From contig DASXEH010000014.1 of the NCBI GenBank assembly GCA_036490215.1, positions 46,179 through 110,178 on the forward strand: a stretch of DNA of 64,000 bases, given 5' to 3'. A program made the position numbers and the translations under genes. Every line of letters begins with the position of its first letter. Position 1 is the first letter of the stretch. Positions 7,528 to 16,357 of the stretch are shown here, one piece after another. The DNA is from JASHSH01 sp036490215. Lineage in GTDB: Bacteria; Pseudomonadota; Alphaproteobacteria; Rhodospirillales; Magnetospirillaceae. The notes below the pieces were generated by a model that worked only from the letters and a program-made list of their open reading frames with translations, was not told the DNA's origin and ran no database searches.

Positions 7528-9930
7528 TTAGCTGCGCAACGTCCCGCCGGTGGCTTTGGCGACGGCAGCAACGATCTTCTGCCCCACCGCTTCGATCTCG
7601 GCATCGGTCAGCGTGCGTTCGACCGGTTGCAGCGTCACCTGGATGGCGAGACTTTTCTTACCCTCGCCCACACCGGCGCCCGCGAACAGATCGAACACCG
7701 TGACATCGGTGATCAGCGCCTTGTCGGCCCCGCGTGCCGCACGCGCGACGGCTTCGGCTTGCACTGCGGCGTCGAGGATGAAGGCAAAGTCGCGTTCGAC
7801 CGGCTGCAGCGCCGAGGCCTTGAGCAACGGCCGCGCCTTGGTGGGCCGCGCCTTAATCGGCGGCAATGCGTCGATGAACACCTCGAACCCCGCCGCGACG
7901 CCCTTCATATCGAGCGCGGCCAGAACCGACGGATGCAATTCACCGAACCACGCCAGCACCTGGGTGCCGAGCTTGATCGCGCCGGAACGGCCCGGGTGAT
8001 ACCAGGACGGCGCCTCGGCAACCACATTCGCCTGTTCGGCCGGACCACCGGCGGCGGCGATGGCGGCCAGTGCATCGGCCTTGGCGTCGAACGCGTCGGC
8101 TTCGCGCGCCTTCTGCTCCCAATGGCGCGAACCCATCATGCCGGTGCGCACGCCAGCCGCGACGAGACGCTGACCTTCGGGTCGGTCGCTTCCATACTGC
8201 GGGCCGACTTCGAACAACGCCAGGTCGCGGAAGCCGCGATCGGCGTTCTTGCGCGCCGCAATGATCAGGTTCGGCAGGATCGAGGGCCGCATCGCATCGA
8301 GATCCGACGCGATCGGATTGGCGAGGATCAGCTCGGAGTTGTCGCCATTGCCGCCGAACAGCGGCGCAAGTTTTGACGCCATGAAGGAGAAGGTGACGGT
8401 TTCCACCATGCCGCGTGCGGCCAGTGCACGGCGCGCCCAGACGGTGCGGCGTTGCGTGGCTGTGAGCACGGGACGCACCACCGGCGGACGCGGCATCGAG
8501 GCGGCGGGAATCGCGTCATAGCCGTAGACGCGCACGACCTCTTCGACCAGATCATGCTCACCGACGATATCGGCGCGCCATGAGGGCGGCGTGACGGCGA
8601 AGGCGTCGCCGTCTTCGGCGACCGTGCAGCCGATCGCTTCGAGGATGCGATGGCATTCGCTCGGGCTGACGGCGATGCCGCCCAGCTTGGCAACGCGCTC
8701 GGGGCGCAGCTTCAGATGCCGCGTATCGGGCGGCACCGCGCCAGCGATCACCGGCTCCGAGGCCTCGCCGCCGCAGAGTTCGATGATCATGCGCGTGGCG
8801 AGTTCCATCGCGGGGATGACGAAGCCCGGATCGACGCCGCGTTCGAAACGATAGCGCGCATCCGAATCGACACCCAACGCACGGCCGGTGCGGCCGGTGC
8901 GCTGCGCATCGAACAACGCCACTTCCAGGAACACATCGGTCGTTGCCGCGCTGACACTGGTGGCTTCGCCGCCCTTCACGCCGGCCACGCCTTGCGCGCC
9001 CGCGTCATCGGCGATCACGGTCATCTCGCTGTCGAGCGTATAGGTATCGCCACCGAGCGTGACGATCGTCTCCCCCGGCTTGGCCATCCGCGCGCGGACG
9101 TGGCCCGTCAGCTTCTTGGCGTCGAACACATGCAGCGGGCGCGACAGATCGACGGTGAAGTAGTTGGTGATATCGACCAGCGCCGAGATCGGACGCAGGC
9201 CGACGGCGATCAGCCGTTCCTTCAGCCAAGCGGGGCTTTCGCCGTTCTTCACGCCCTTGATATAGCGGCCGGCGAAGAGCGGACAGGCATTGGCGCGATC
9301 GGCCACCAGATCCAACGTCACGTTGATCGGACTTTTGAACGTGCCGGGCACCTTGGCCTGCGGCAGCGTGGTCAGCGTGCCGAGACCGGCAGCGGCCAGA
9401 TCGCGCGCCACACCGCGCACGCCCAAACAATCGGCGCGGTTGGGCGTCACGGAAATGTCGATCACAGGATCGAATTCCATCGCCTCGACCACAGGCGAGC
9501 CCACCGGCGCATTGAGCGGCAGTTCGGCGATGCCCGAATGATCCTCGCCCATGCCGAGTTCGCGCCACGAGCACATCATGCCCTGCGATTCGACGCCGCG
9601 AATCGAACCCTTTTTCAAAGGCTCACCGGTTTCGGGGATGACCGTGCCGGGCACGGCGAGAATCACCTTCAGCCCCGCGCGCGCATTGGGCGCACCACAG
9701 ACGACCTGCAGCACGCCCTTGCCCCAATCGACACGGCAGAGCTTCAGCCGGTCGGCGTTGGGATGCTGCTGCGCTTCGAGCAGATGGCCGACCACGAAAC
9801 CCTGCAGCCGCGTCGACGGATCATCGACCGACTCCACTTCGAGCCCGAGCATGGTCAGCCGATCGGTGATCTGATGGAGCGGCGCGTCGGTGGCGAGATG
9901 CTGACGCAGCCAGGCGAGGGTGAATTTCAT
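7528..9930 (-). CDS. pheT: phenylalanine-tRNA ligase beta subunit
   Basis: 800-aa large subunit of the alpha2-beta2 PheRS. The N-terminal tRNA-binding (EMAP-like) domain has LEAQQHPNADRLKLCRV (about residues 51-67). The B3/B4 editing region and B5 domain are followed by the catalytic-like domain, and the C-terminal anticodon-binding FDX-ACB domain spans about residues 705-799 (PVERDFAFILDA). Its start overlaps the pheS stop by 4 bp. Full length and intact. Confidence 0.98.
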   Translation of the reverse strand: MKFTLAWLRQHLATDAPLHQITDRLTMLGLEVESVDDPSTRLQGFVVGHLLEAQQHPNADRLKLCRVDWGKGVLQVVCGAPNARAGLKVILAVPGTVIPETGEPLKKGSIRGVESQGMMCSWRELGMGEDHSGIAELPLNAPVGSPVVEAMEFDPVIDISVTPNRADCLGVRGVARDLAAAGLGTLTTLPQAKVPGTFKSPINVTLDLVADRANACPLFAGRYIKGVKNGESPAWLKERLIAVGLRPISALVDITNYFTVDLSRPLHVFDAKKLTGHVRARMAKPGETIVTLGGDTYTLDSEMTVIADDAGAQGVAGVKGGEATSVSAATTDVFLEVALFDAQRTGRTGRALGVDSDARYRFERGVDPGFVIPAMELATRMIIELCGGEASEPVIAGAVPPDTRHLKLRPERVAKLGGIAVSPSECHRILEAIGCTVAEDGDAFAVTPPSWRADIVGEHDLVEEVVRVYGYDAIPAASMPRPPVVRPVLTATQRRTVWARRALAARGMVETVTFSFMASKLAPLFGGNGDNSELILANPIASDLDAMRPSILPNLIIAARKNADRGFRDLALFEVGPQYGSDRPEGQRLVAAGVRTGMMGSRHWEQKAREADAFDAKADALAAIAAAGGPAEQANVVAEAPSWYHPGRSGAIKLGTQVLAWFGELHPSVLAALDMKGVAAGFEVFIDALPPIKARPTKARPLLKASALQPVERDFAFILDAAVQAEAVARAARGADKALITDVTVFDLFAGAGVGEGKKSLAIQVTLQPVERTLTDAEIEAVGQKIVAAVAKATGGTLRS

Positions 9931-11006
9931 CGGGCGAGACCAGACGCGAGCGTGGGCACATCGAGCGCGGCGAAGCCGTAATGGCGCAGCCAGCGCAGAT
10001 CGGATTCGAAGAAGGTGCGCAGATCGGGGATGCCGTATTTCAGCATCGCGATGCGCTCGATCCCCATGCCGAAGGCGAAGCCCTGATACTGCTCAGGATC
10101 GATGCCGCAATTCTTCAGCACGTTGGGATGCACCATGCCGCAGCCGAGGATCTCGAGCCAATCGGCGCCCGCACCGATGCGCAACTCGCCTCCGGCGCGC
10201 GAACAGCCGATATCGACTTCCGCGGAGGGCTCGGTGAACGGGAAGAAGGACGGGCGGAAGCGCACCGGCACTTCGTCGATCTCGAAATAGGTCTTCACGA
10301 ATTCGATCAGGCAGCCTTTGAGATGGCCCATATGGGTGGTGCGGTCGATCACCAGCCCTTCGACCTGATGGAACATCGGTGTGTGGGTCATGTCCGAGTC
10401 GCAGCGGAAGGTGCGGCCGGGAATGATCACGCGGATCGGCGGCTTCTGGCTCAGCATCGTGCGCACCTGCACCGGCGAGGTGTGCGTGCGCAACAGCATG
10501 CGCGAGCCATCGGGCTTCTGCGGCAGGAAGAAGGTGTCGTGCATCAACCGCGCCGGATGTTCGGGCGGGAAGTTGAGCGCGGTGAAATTGTGGAAGTCGT
10601 CTTCGATATCCGGACCTTCGGCGACGGCGAAACCCATCTGCGCGAAGATCTGGGTGATCTCATCGACGGTCTGGCTGATCGGGTGGATGCGCCCCTGGCT
10701 TTCGGGCCGCACCGGCAGCGTGACATCCAAACGCTCTGCCGCAAGCCGCAGATCGAGCGCGGCACGTTCCAGTTCCGCCTTGCGCGTATCGAGGGCGGCG
10801 GCCAGGGCATCGCGCACCGTGTTGAACACGGCGCCACGCGCACGGCGGGCCTCGGGGTCGAGCGTGCCAAGCGTCTTCATCTGCTCGGTGATCAGACCCT
10901 TGCGGCCGAGCGCGGCAACGCGGATCTGTTCGAGTGCGTCGAGGTTGGCGGCGCCGGCGATATTGGCGAGGGTCTCGTCGCGAAGCTGATCGAGGTTATC
11001 CATCAT
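9927..11006 (-). CDS. pheS: phenylalanine-tRNA ligase alpha subunit
   Basis: Catalytic class II subunit of PheRS. Motif 2 region is FRCDSDMTHTPMFHQVEGL and motif 3 is FGMGIERIAMLKYGI; the conserved HPARLMHDTFF is also present. Two adjacent ATG codons occur at the start; the second (11003) is better spaced from AGGG, giving MDNLDQLRDE. It is about 250 bp downstream of rplT, with a terminator and a repeat element in between. Confidence 0.98.
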   Translation of the reverse strand: MMDNLDQLRDETLANIAGAANLDALEQIRVAALGRKGLITEQMKTLGTLDPEARRARGAVFNTVRDALAAALDTRKAELERAALDLRLAAERLDVTLPVRPESQGRIHPISQTVDEITQIFAQMGFAVAEGPDIEDDFHNFTALNFPPEHPARLMHDTFFLPQKPDGSRMLLRTHTSPVQVRTMLSQKPPIRVIIPGRTFRCDSDMTHTPMFHQVEGLVIDRTTHMGHLKGCLIEFVKTYFEIDEVPVRFRPSFFPFTEPSAEVDIGCSRAGGELRIGAGADWLEILGCGMVHPNVLKNCGIDPEQYQGFAFGMGIERIAMLKYGIPDLRTFFESDLRWLRHYGFAALDVPTLASGLAR

Positions 11007-11019
11007 TATCCCTTTGCAT

Positions 11020-11096
11020 CATTGCGAGCGAAGCGAAGCAATCCAGCTTGCGGACTTTGGTCTCTGGATCGCTTCGTCGCTTTGCTCCTCGCAATG
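11020..11096. repeat. intergenic palindromic repeat, family A, copy 1
   Basis: REP-like imperfect palindrome whose ends are CATTGCGAG (11020-11028) and CTCGCAATG (11088-11096), with inner arms GCGAAGCGAAGCAATCCAG and GGATCGCTTCGTCGC. A second copy with nearly the same arms is at 31359-31435. It lies between rplT and pheS, so it may be transcribed as RNA structure upstream of pheS. Such elements are dispersed widely in alphaproteobacterial genomes. Confidence 0.85.
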
Positions 11097-11116
11097 ACGG
11101 ATCAACAGACAGACAT

Positions 11117-11142
11117 GAAAAGGGGCCGGTGTGCGGCCCCTT
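11117..11142 (-). terminator. intrinsic terminator after rplT
   Basis: On the minus strand the stem AAGGGGCC/GGCCCCTT (11135-11142 with 11120-11127) is followed by a short U run (complement of 11117-11121). This is a Rho-independent terminator or attenuator placed between rpmI-rplT and pheS-pheT, about 120 bp past the rplT stop. Confidence 0.7.
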
Positions 11143-11260
11143 GATCAAAACGCGAGCGGAAGATGCTTCTCCGCGACGGCGCGCCTATCGGCGGGGGCCT
11201 AGTATCAGGTCCCGCAGCTAAATCGATCTCGGCGGCGCAGTCCGGTCATCGTTGGATGGC

Positions 11261-11620
11261 TTAGGCGGCGAGCGCCGCGGCAGCCCGTTCGACCAGCATC
11301 TTGAATTCGGCCGGCTGGCTGATCGCCAGATCCGACAGAACCTTGCGGTCGAGCTCGATCCCGGCCTTGTCGAGGCCATTGATCAGGCGGGCATAGGTCA
11401 GGCCATGCTCACGCGCGCCGGCATTGATGCGCTGAATCCACAGAGCGCGGAAATTGCGCTTCCTGACGCGGCGGTCGCGAGTCGCATAGGCGAGGGCCTT
11501 TTCGACCTTCTCGATCGCAATGCGGAAGTTGGTGCTGGCGCGGCCACGATAGCCGCTCGCCATCTTGACCACCTTGCGGTGGCGGGCATGGGTGGTAACG
11601 CCTCTTTTAACGCGTGCCAT
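11261..11620 (-). CDS. rplT: 50S ribosomal protein L20
   Basis: 119 aa, usual length. Family features: MARVKRGVTTHARHRKV at the start, YRGRASTNFRIAIEKVEKAL and LWIQRINAGAREHGLTYARLINGL. L20 binds 23S rRNA early in 50S assembly. It starts 3 bp after the rpmI stop. infC, often the upstream partner of rpmI-rplT, is not in this window. Confidence 0.98.
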   Translation of the reverse strand: MARVKRGVTTHARHRKVVKMASGYRGRASTNFRIAIEKVEKALAYATRDRRVRKRNFRALWIQRINAGAREHGLTYARLINGLDKAGIELDRKVLSDLAISQPAEFKMLVERAAAALAA

Positions 11621-11623
11621 GAC

Positions 11624-11827
11624 TTAATTCCCGTAAGGCAGATAGAACTTAATGACGTTGCCGGCATCGCGATCGGACAGAACCATCGTCCCGCGCGCCT
11701 GGCGCTTCATCTTCGAGCTCTTGGCCGTCAGGCAATGGCGCTTGAAAGCCGCATTAGCCTTCACCTTGCCAGTGCCCGTCACCTTGAAGCGCTTCTTCGC
11801 CGAGCTCTTGCTCTTCAACTTGGACAT
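11624..11827 (-). CDS. rpmI: 50S ribosomal protein L35
   Basis: 67 aa from ATG at 11827 (MSKLKSKSSAKKRFKVTGTG), very basic, with HCLTAKSSKMKRQAR as in the L35 family. A TTG three codons upstream is in frame but unlikely. It heads the rpmI-rplT-(pheST) transcript; the GC-rich leader upstream (about 11870-11925) can fold, but I cannot identify an L20-type regulatory site. Confidence 0.96.
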   Translation of the reverse strand: MSKLKSKSSAKKRFKVTGTGKVKANAAFKRHCLTAKSSKMKRQARGTMVLSDRDAGNVIKFYLPYGN

Positions 11828-12140
11828 CGGTCCCAATCCTTACCGCAAACACAGCATATCAAAATAAAGACAGGCGGCTGGACCCGGGCCCGGCCGCCAA
11901 ATCGGAAGCGGAGGTTATAACCGCGAGCCCCAGCGAATGCAAGGCGCGGTTCCGGGCATTTTTACGCCTTCCCCAACCCCGGTTCGGAACGACTTAGCGA
12001 CCGAACAACCCCTATATCTAGCCGGGAGAGCGCACAAAAAAGCCATAAATACGAAAGACTTACCCTTGACGCTGCCCCATTGCTTTGGCAGGCTTATCAA
12101 GAATCCTGGACGGAGAGCCCACGGGAGGGGCCGGCGTATC
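11828..12140. other. divergent intergenic region between rpmI and ihfB
   Basis: No gene seen. It must carry the promoters of rpmI-rplT (leftward) and ihfB (rightward). A dyad GTTCGG (11982-11987)/CCGAAC (12001-12006) lies upstream of ihfB and may be an operator. No clear RNA gene or repeat. Confidence 0.4.
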
Positions 12141-12419
12141 ATGACCAAGTCTGAATTGATCGCCCGCCTGGCGGAACTCAACCCGCACCTTTATCAGCGC
12201 GACGTGGAGCGGATCGTCACCACGATTTTCGACGAGATCGCCATAGCTTTGGCCCGAGGCGACCGCGTTGAATTGCGCGGATTCGGGGCGTTTTCGGTGA
12301 AGCGGCGCGATGCCCGCACCGGCCGCAACCCGCGCACCGGCACCTCGGTTTCCGTGGCGGCCAAGGCAGTTCCATTTTTCCGCACCGGCAAACAGCTGCG
12401 CGAGCGGCTCAACACCTGA
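12141..12419 (+). CDS. ihfB: integration host factor beta subunit
   Basis: 92-aa HU/IHF-family DNA-bending protein. The start MTKSELIARLAELNP is typical of IHF-beta, followed by GDRVELRGFGAFSVKRR and the DNA-intercalating arm region RTGRNPRTGTSV, then PFFRTGKQLRERLN. An upstream in-frame extension is not homologous and is ignored. It precedes lapA-pyrF-trpF with 15 bp to the next gene. Confidence 0.95.
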   Translation: MTKSELIARLAELNPHLYQRDVERIVTTIFDEIAIALARGDRVELRGFGAFSVKRRDARTGRNPRTGTSVSVAAKAVPFFRTGKQLRERLNT

Positions 12420-12434
12420 TCCAAGGAGCCGGCC

Positions 12435-12797
12435 ATGCGGTTTATCGCCTGGCTGGTTGGTGTACCGGTCGCGATCCTCTTCGTTCTGTTCGCCGTTTCG
12501 AACCGCGACTCCGTCACCATCGGCATCTGGCCCTTTACCGACGGGATAAGCGCGCCGTCCTTCGTGGTGGCGCTGGTGCCCTTCGTGTTGGGCCTTTTGT
12601 TGGGGGTTGGTTACGGAAGTGTCGGAACCATGCGCGCGCGCTGGCGGCATCGCCGCGCCGCGAGTAAGGTGGACAAGCTCGAACAACAGATGGCCGAGAT
12701 GCGCACCCATTCCCGTTCGTCCGGCCGCAGCAGCCAAGCCATCGCCGGCCCCGCCTCGACCCCGGCCTCGACCATAGACGCGCCGCCGCTGCCATGA
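12435..12797 (+). CDS. lapA: LapA-domain (DUF1049) inner-membrane protein
   Basis: 120 aa with two transmembrane helices (about residues 3-22 and 42-64) and a cytoplasmic coiled-coil stretch (VDKLEQQMAEM), matching the lipopolysaccharide assembly protein A domain. The FAVSNRDSVTIGIWPF segment between the helices is characteristic. The C-terminus is a Ser/Pro-rich tail. A role with LPS biogenesis control is known for enterobacterial LapA; transfer to this protein is inference. Position after ihfB is conserved in Proteobacteria. Confidence 0.85.
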   Translation: MRFIAWLVGVPVAILFVLFAVSNRDSVTIGIWPFTDGISAPSFVVALVPFVLGLLLGVGYGSVGTMRARWRHRRAASKVDKLEQQMAEMRTHSRSSGRSSQAIAGPASTPASTIDAPPLP

Positions 12798-13498
12798 CCG
12801 CCAATCCGATCTTCTGCGCGCTCGACACCACCGATGTCGAGAAGGCGACGCACCTGGCCGGCGCACTGCACGGCGCGGTGGGCGGGATCAAGCTGGGCCT
12901 GGAATTCTTCACCGCCCACGGGCCTGAGGGCATTCGCCGCGTGGCCGGCGCGATGCCGCTGTTCCTCGATCTCAAGCTGCATGACATTCCCAACACCGTG
13001 GCCGGCGCGGTGCGCGCGATCGCCCCACTCGGCGCGGCCATGACGACGATCCATGCCAGCGGCGGCGTGGCGATGATGAAGGCCGCTGCCGAAGCCGCGA
13101 AAGAAGCCGCTGCCCAGAGTGGCGGCAAGCGCCCCGCCCTGCTCGGCGTGACGATCCTGACCAGCATCGATGAAGCGGCGCTGGCCCATATCGGCATCAA
13201 CGGCCCGGTCAATGCGGCGGCGCAACGGCTCGCTGCGATGGCGCAAGAGTCAGGTCTCGACGGCGCCGTCTGCTCGCCGCTTGAAGTCGTCACCTTGCGC
13301 AAGCTCTGCGGCCCCGATTTCAAACTGGTCGTACCGGGCATCCGCCCCGCCGGTTCCGCGACGGATGATCAGGCGCGCATCATGGCGCCGAAACAGGCGC
13401 TCGACGCCGGCGCCGACGTGCTGGTGATCGGCCGGCCGATCACGGGTGCCGCCGATCCTGCTGCTGCCGCGCGGCTGATTGCGGAAAGCCTGCAATGA
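12794..13498 (+). CDS. pyrF: orotidine-5'-phosphate decarboxylase
   Basis: Last step of UMP synthesis. 234 aa; the signature FLDLKLHDIPNTV carries the catalytic Asp-Lys-Asp array, and VVPGIRPAG and VIGRPITGA form the phosphate-binding C-terminal strands. It overlaps lapA by 4 bp and trpF by 4 bp, so all three are probably translationally coupled. Confidence 0.97.
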   Translation: MTANPIFCALDTTDVEKATHLAGALHGAVGGIKLGLEFFTAHGPEGIRRVAGAMPLFLDLKLHDIPNTVAGAVRAIAPLGAAMTTIHASGGVAMMKAAAEAAKEAAAQSGGKRPALLGVTILTSIDEAALAHIGINGPVNAAAQRLAAMAQESGLDGAVCSPLEVVTLRKLCGPDFKLVVPGIRPAGSATDDQARIMAPKQALDAGADVLVIGRPITGAADPAAAARLIAESLQ

Positions 13499-14139
13499 GC
13501 GGCGTGCTGGTCAAGATCTGCGGGCTGACCGATCCTAAAGCCGTGGCCGCGGCCGTCGAGGGCGGCGCCGATCTGGTGGGCGTGGTGTTCTTCGCCAAGA
13601 GCCCGCGTTATGTGACGCCCGAACGCGCCGCCGAGCTGCTGGCCGATGTGCCGCGCAAGATCAAGCGGGTAGGGCTGTTCGTCGATGCCGATGACCGGCT
13701 GCTCGATCAGGTGCTGACGCGCGTGCGGCTCGACATGCTGCAGCTTCATAGCAAAGAGACGCCCGCACGGGTCGAAGCGGTGCGTGCCGCTTGGGGTCTG
13801 CCGGTGATGAAAGCGCTCGGCATTTCGACCGCGGCCGATCTCGACGCCGCGAAACCCTATCTTGAGGTTGCCGACCGGCTGATGTTCGACGCCAAACCGC
13901 CGGCCGGCGCGACGCGCCCTGGCGGCAACGCCGTGGCCTTCGACTGGACGCTGCTCGCCGGCAAGAAGTGGAAACTGCCCTGGATGCTGGCGGGCGGCCT
14001 GACTGCGCGCAACGTCGCCCAAGCGATCAAGCGCTCGGGTGCAAAGGCCGTCGACGTCTCCTCGGGCGTCGAGAAAGCGCCCGGCGTCAAGGACCCCGCG
14101 AAGATCAAGCGGTTCATCGCAGCCGCGAAGGGTCTGTAA
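13495..14139 (+). CDS. trpF: phosphoribosylanthranilate isomerase
   Basis: Tryptophan pathway TIM-barrel enzyme, 214 aa. KICGLTDPKAV carries the catalytic Cys, GVVFFAKSPRYV follows, LQLHSKE is next, and the C-terminal WMLAGGLTARNV and VDVSSGVEKAPGVKD bind phosphate. In many relatives trpF directly precedes trpB; here about 4.9 kb of accessory sequence intervenes before trpB at 19023. Confidence 0.97.
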   Translation: MSGVLVKICGLTDPKAVAAAVEGGADLVGVVFFAKSPRYVTPERAAELLADVPRKIKRVGLFVDADDRLLDQVLTRVRLDMLQLHSKETPARVEAVRAAWGLPVMKALGISTAADLDAAKPYLEVADRLMFDAKPPAGATRPGGNAVAFDWTLLAGKKWKLPWMLAGGLTARNVAQAIKRSGAKAVDVSSGVEKAPGVKDPAKIKRFIAAAKGL

Positions 14140-14148
14140 CCATTTGGC

Positions 14149-14232
14149 GTCATCACCGGGCTTGTCCCGGTGATCCACGTCTTTCTTGTTTCAGGCAAAG
14201 ACGTGGATGCCCGGCACAAGGCCGGGCATGAC
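14149..14232. repeat. intergenic palindromic repeat, family B, intact copy
   Basis: Long palindrome: left arm GTCATCACCGGGCTTGTCC (from 14149) with CCACGTCTTT, right arm AAAGACGTGGATGCCCGG and GCCGGGCATGAC ending at 14232. Parts of the same family flank the family A copy near 31300-31532 and appear at the window end (63978). It may act as a bidirectional 3' structure between trpF and the convergent dehydrogenase gene. Confidence 0.8.
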
Positions 14233-14253
14233 GAAAAGAAATAAGAGTGATGC

Positions 14254-15267
14254 TCATTCATTCACTCGAATCACCACCTTGCCGAAGTTCTGGTTGCTCT
14301 CGAAATAGCGGAACGCCGCGATGGTTTCAGCGAACGGGAAGACGCGATCGATCACCGGCTTGAGTTGCGCCTGCGTGATCGCGCGGTTCATCGCCGTGAA
14401 CTGCGTGCGGCTGCCCACCGCGATGAAACGCAGATCGGCCATCGGCCCACGCAACACCCGCGCATCGATCATCGTCGTCTGCGAGCCCAGCGCGCCGACG
14501 AACGCCACCTGACCCTGCACCGCGACCGATTTGAGCGAGCGTTCCATCGTCTGCCCGCTGCCCGATTCGATCACATGATCGGCGCCGCGGCCGCCGGTGG
14601 CCGCGCGCACTTCGGTATGCCATTCCGGATTCGCTTTCGCGTCGATCACCGCATCGGCGCCCAGCACTTTCAGTTGATCCGTATTGCCGGGCCGTGTTGT
14701 CACGACCACCGCGCGCAGACCGGCGAGCTTGGCGAATTGCAGCGTGAACAGTGCGACACCGCCGCTGCCGATGATCAATACGCTTTCACCGGGTATCGGT
14801 CTGCGCCCGCCCATCAAAGCGTTCCAGGCGGTGAGCGCCGCGCAGGGCAAAGTAGCCGCTTCTTCATAGGAGAGGTAATCGGGCACCGGCACCAGCGCCG
14901 CTTCGTCGAGTAACGCATATTCGGTCAGCATGCCATCGAGCGAGCCGCCGATTTGCAGCGCGAGCTCGAAAGCGAACGGCCCGTCGAGCCAGAGCGGAAA
15001 CAGATTGGCCATCACCCGGTCGCCCGGTTTGGCACGCGTGACGTTCGGCCCGGCCGCAACCACCTCGCCGGCGCCATCGGAGACAGCGATCACATCCGGT
15101 TTGATCGGCAGCGGATAATGACCGCGCAGAATGTAGAGCTCGCGGGCATTCAGCGAAACGGCGCGGATCTTGACCACGGCCTGGCCGGGTCCCGGCCGCG
15201 GAATAGCGTGATCGCGCAAGGTGAGCCCATCGATGCCGACGCCCAGGCTGAGATGATAGGATTTCAT
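14254..15267 (-). CDS. medium-chain NAD(P)-dependent alcohol dehydrogenase / quinone reductase family protein
   Basis: 337 aa from the ATG at 15267 (MKSYHLSLGVG), chosen because GGGGAG is 7 nt upstream; an earlier ATG at 15273 is too close to that site. MDR fold: N-terminal GroES-like domain, with NLFPLWLDG and LPCAALTAWNAL leading to the nucleotide-binding motif VLIIGSGGVALFTLQFAKLAG. The structural-zinc cysteine cluster of classical ADHs is absent, so it may be zinc-independent. Divergent from an XRE/MmyB-like regulator, with a 17-bp inverted repeat between them. Substrate unknown. Confidence 0.85.
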   Translation of the reverse strand: MKSYHLSLGVGIDGLTLRDHAIPRPGPGQAVVKIRAVSLNARELYILRGHYPLPIKPDVIAVSDGAGEVVAAGPNVTRAKPGDRVMANLFPLWLDGPFAFELALQIGGSLDGMLTEYALLDEAALVPVPDYLSYEEAATLPCAALTAWNALMGGRRPIPGESVLIIGSGGVALFTLQFAKLAGLRAVVVTTRPGNTDQLKVLGADAVIDAKANPEWHTEVRAATGGRGADHVIESGSGQTMERSLKSVAVQGQVAFVGALGSQTTMIDARVLRGPMADLRFIAVGSRTQFTAMNRAITQAQLKPVIDRVFPFAETIAAFRYFESNQNFGKVVIRVNE

Positions 15268-15323
15268 ATTCATGCTCCCCGAATGGTGGACGCAAGACAT
15301 GGAGCAGCGAGGCAGCGCGGTCG

Positions 15324-15340
15324 ATTACCCGACAGGTAAT
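15324..15340. promoter_or_regulatory. 17-bp inverted repeat, probable operator
   Basis: ATTACCCGACAGGTAAT, arms ATTACC/GGTAAT, in the intergenic region between the divergent dehydrogenase and XRE genes. A near-identical site, ATTACCCGCCACGTAAT, occurs at 16259-16275. Two matching dyads within 1 kb around a regulator gene suggest it is that regulator's binding site (inference). Confidence 0.7.
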
Positions 15341-15375
15341 GGGAGTGGGGCGCGATCCGCGCTAGGATCGCGTTC

Positions 15376-16176
15376 ATGACCGTAGCCACCCGCCCTGTCG
15401 GCGACCTGTTGCGCGTCTGGCGTCAGCGCCGGCGCTTGAGCCAACTCGATCTGGCCAGCGAGGCCGAGATCTCGACGCGCCATTTGAGCTTTCTCGAGAA
15501 CGGCCGCGCTACACCCAGCCGCGATATGATCCTGCGTCTCGCGGAAGAGCTCGAGGTTCCCATGCGCGAACGCAACGCCCTGCTTCTGGCCGGCGGTTTC
15601 GCGCCGGTGTATGCCGAGCGCGAGATTGACGATCCCGACCTCGCCGCAGCGCGCAAGGCAATCGAGCTATTCCTCGAACGGCAAAAGCCCTATCCCGCCT
15701 TCGCCATCGACCGGCATTGGAAAGTGGTCGCGTCGAACGCGGCCCTGCCCGAACTCTATGAAGGCTGCTCCGACGCGCTGATGAAGCGCCCGGTGAACGG
15801 CATGCGCCTGACCTTGCATCCCGAGGGCATGGCGCCGAACATCGTCAACTTCCATGAATGGCGCGATCACATGCTGGAGCGCCTGCGCCACGCAATCACC
15901 GTCACCGCCGATCCGGCGCTCTCGGTGTTGCTGCACGAGGTAATGCGCTATCCCGTGCCGGACGAAGATCCGGAAGCGCATGAGCCGTTCCCGACCAACG
16001 CGGTAATGGTGCCGTTCCGCGTGCGCACGCGGGTGGGTGTGCTGTCGTTCTTCACCACGACGACGATTTTCGGCACGCCGGTCGATGTGACGCTGTCCGA
16101 GCTGATGCTCGAGCATTTCTATCCCGCCGACGACGAGACCGATGTCCTCGTGCGCCGTCTCGAAGCCGAGCGCTGA
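15376..16176 (+). CDS. XRE-family transcriptional regulator with MmyB-like ligand-binding domain
   Basis: 266 aa. The N-terminal Cro/C1-type HTH (about residues 10-65) contains LSQLDLASEAEISTRHLSFL and ENGRATPSRDMIL. The rest matches the MmyB-like PAS-type ligand domain: FAIDRHWKVVASNAALPELYEG, LHPEGMAPNIVNFHEW and the C-terminal LSELMLEHFYPADDET, quoted in pieces. Such regulators usually repress a neighbouring oxidoreductase gene. Two copies of a 17-bp dyad (15324 and 16259) flank this gene and are the likely targets. Confidence 0.9.
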   Translation: MTVATRPVGDLLRVWRQRRRLSQLDLASEAEISTRHLSFLENGRATPSRDMILRLAEELEVPMRERNALLLAGGFAPVYAEREIDDPDLAAARKAIELFLERQKPYPAFAIDRHWKVVASNAALPELYEGCSDALMKRPVNGMRLTLHPEGMAPNIVNFHEWRDHMLERLRHAITVTADPALSVLLHEVMRYPVPDEDPEAHEPFPTNAVMVPFRVRTRVGVLSFFTTTTIFGTPVDVTLSELMLEHFYPADDETDVLVRRLEAER

Positions 16177-16258
16177 ATTCATCGTCGTCGCTCCGCTTCT
16201 GCGGCGCTTAGCGCGTCGCTCACGCGACCGCTCCTCTCGCGCCTCCGCGCTCGGTTTC

Positions 16259-16275
16259 ATTACCCGCCACGTAAT
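16259..16275. promoter_or_regulatory. second copy of the 17-bp inverted repeat
   Basis: ATTACCCGCCACGTAAT, arms ATTAC/GTAAT, 83 bp upstream of the SnoaL-like gene start. It shares 15 of 17 positions with the site at 15324-15340, the differences being at positions 9 and 12. Likely operator of the same regulator. Confidence 0.68.
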
Positions 16276-16357
16276 CGGCACAGCGCGCGCCGTATGAAAT
16301 GATCTCTCCATCAGCGCGGATCAATCCGGTCCCGCGAAATGATCGAGGAGAGACATC

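Noticed and set aside
8650..9981. Plus-strand ORF (443 codons) opposite pheT
   Set aside because: Arg/His/Asp-rich shadow of a clear pheT.
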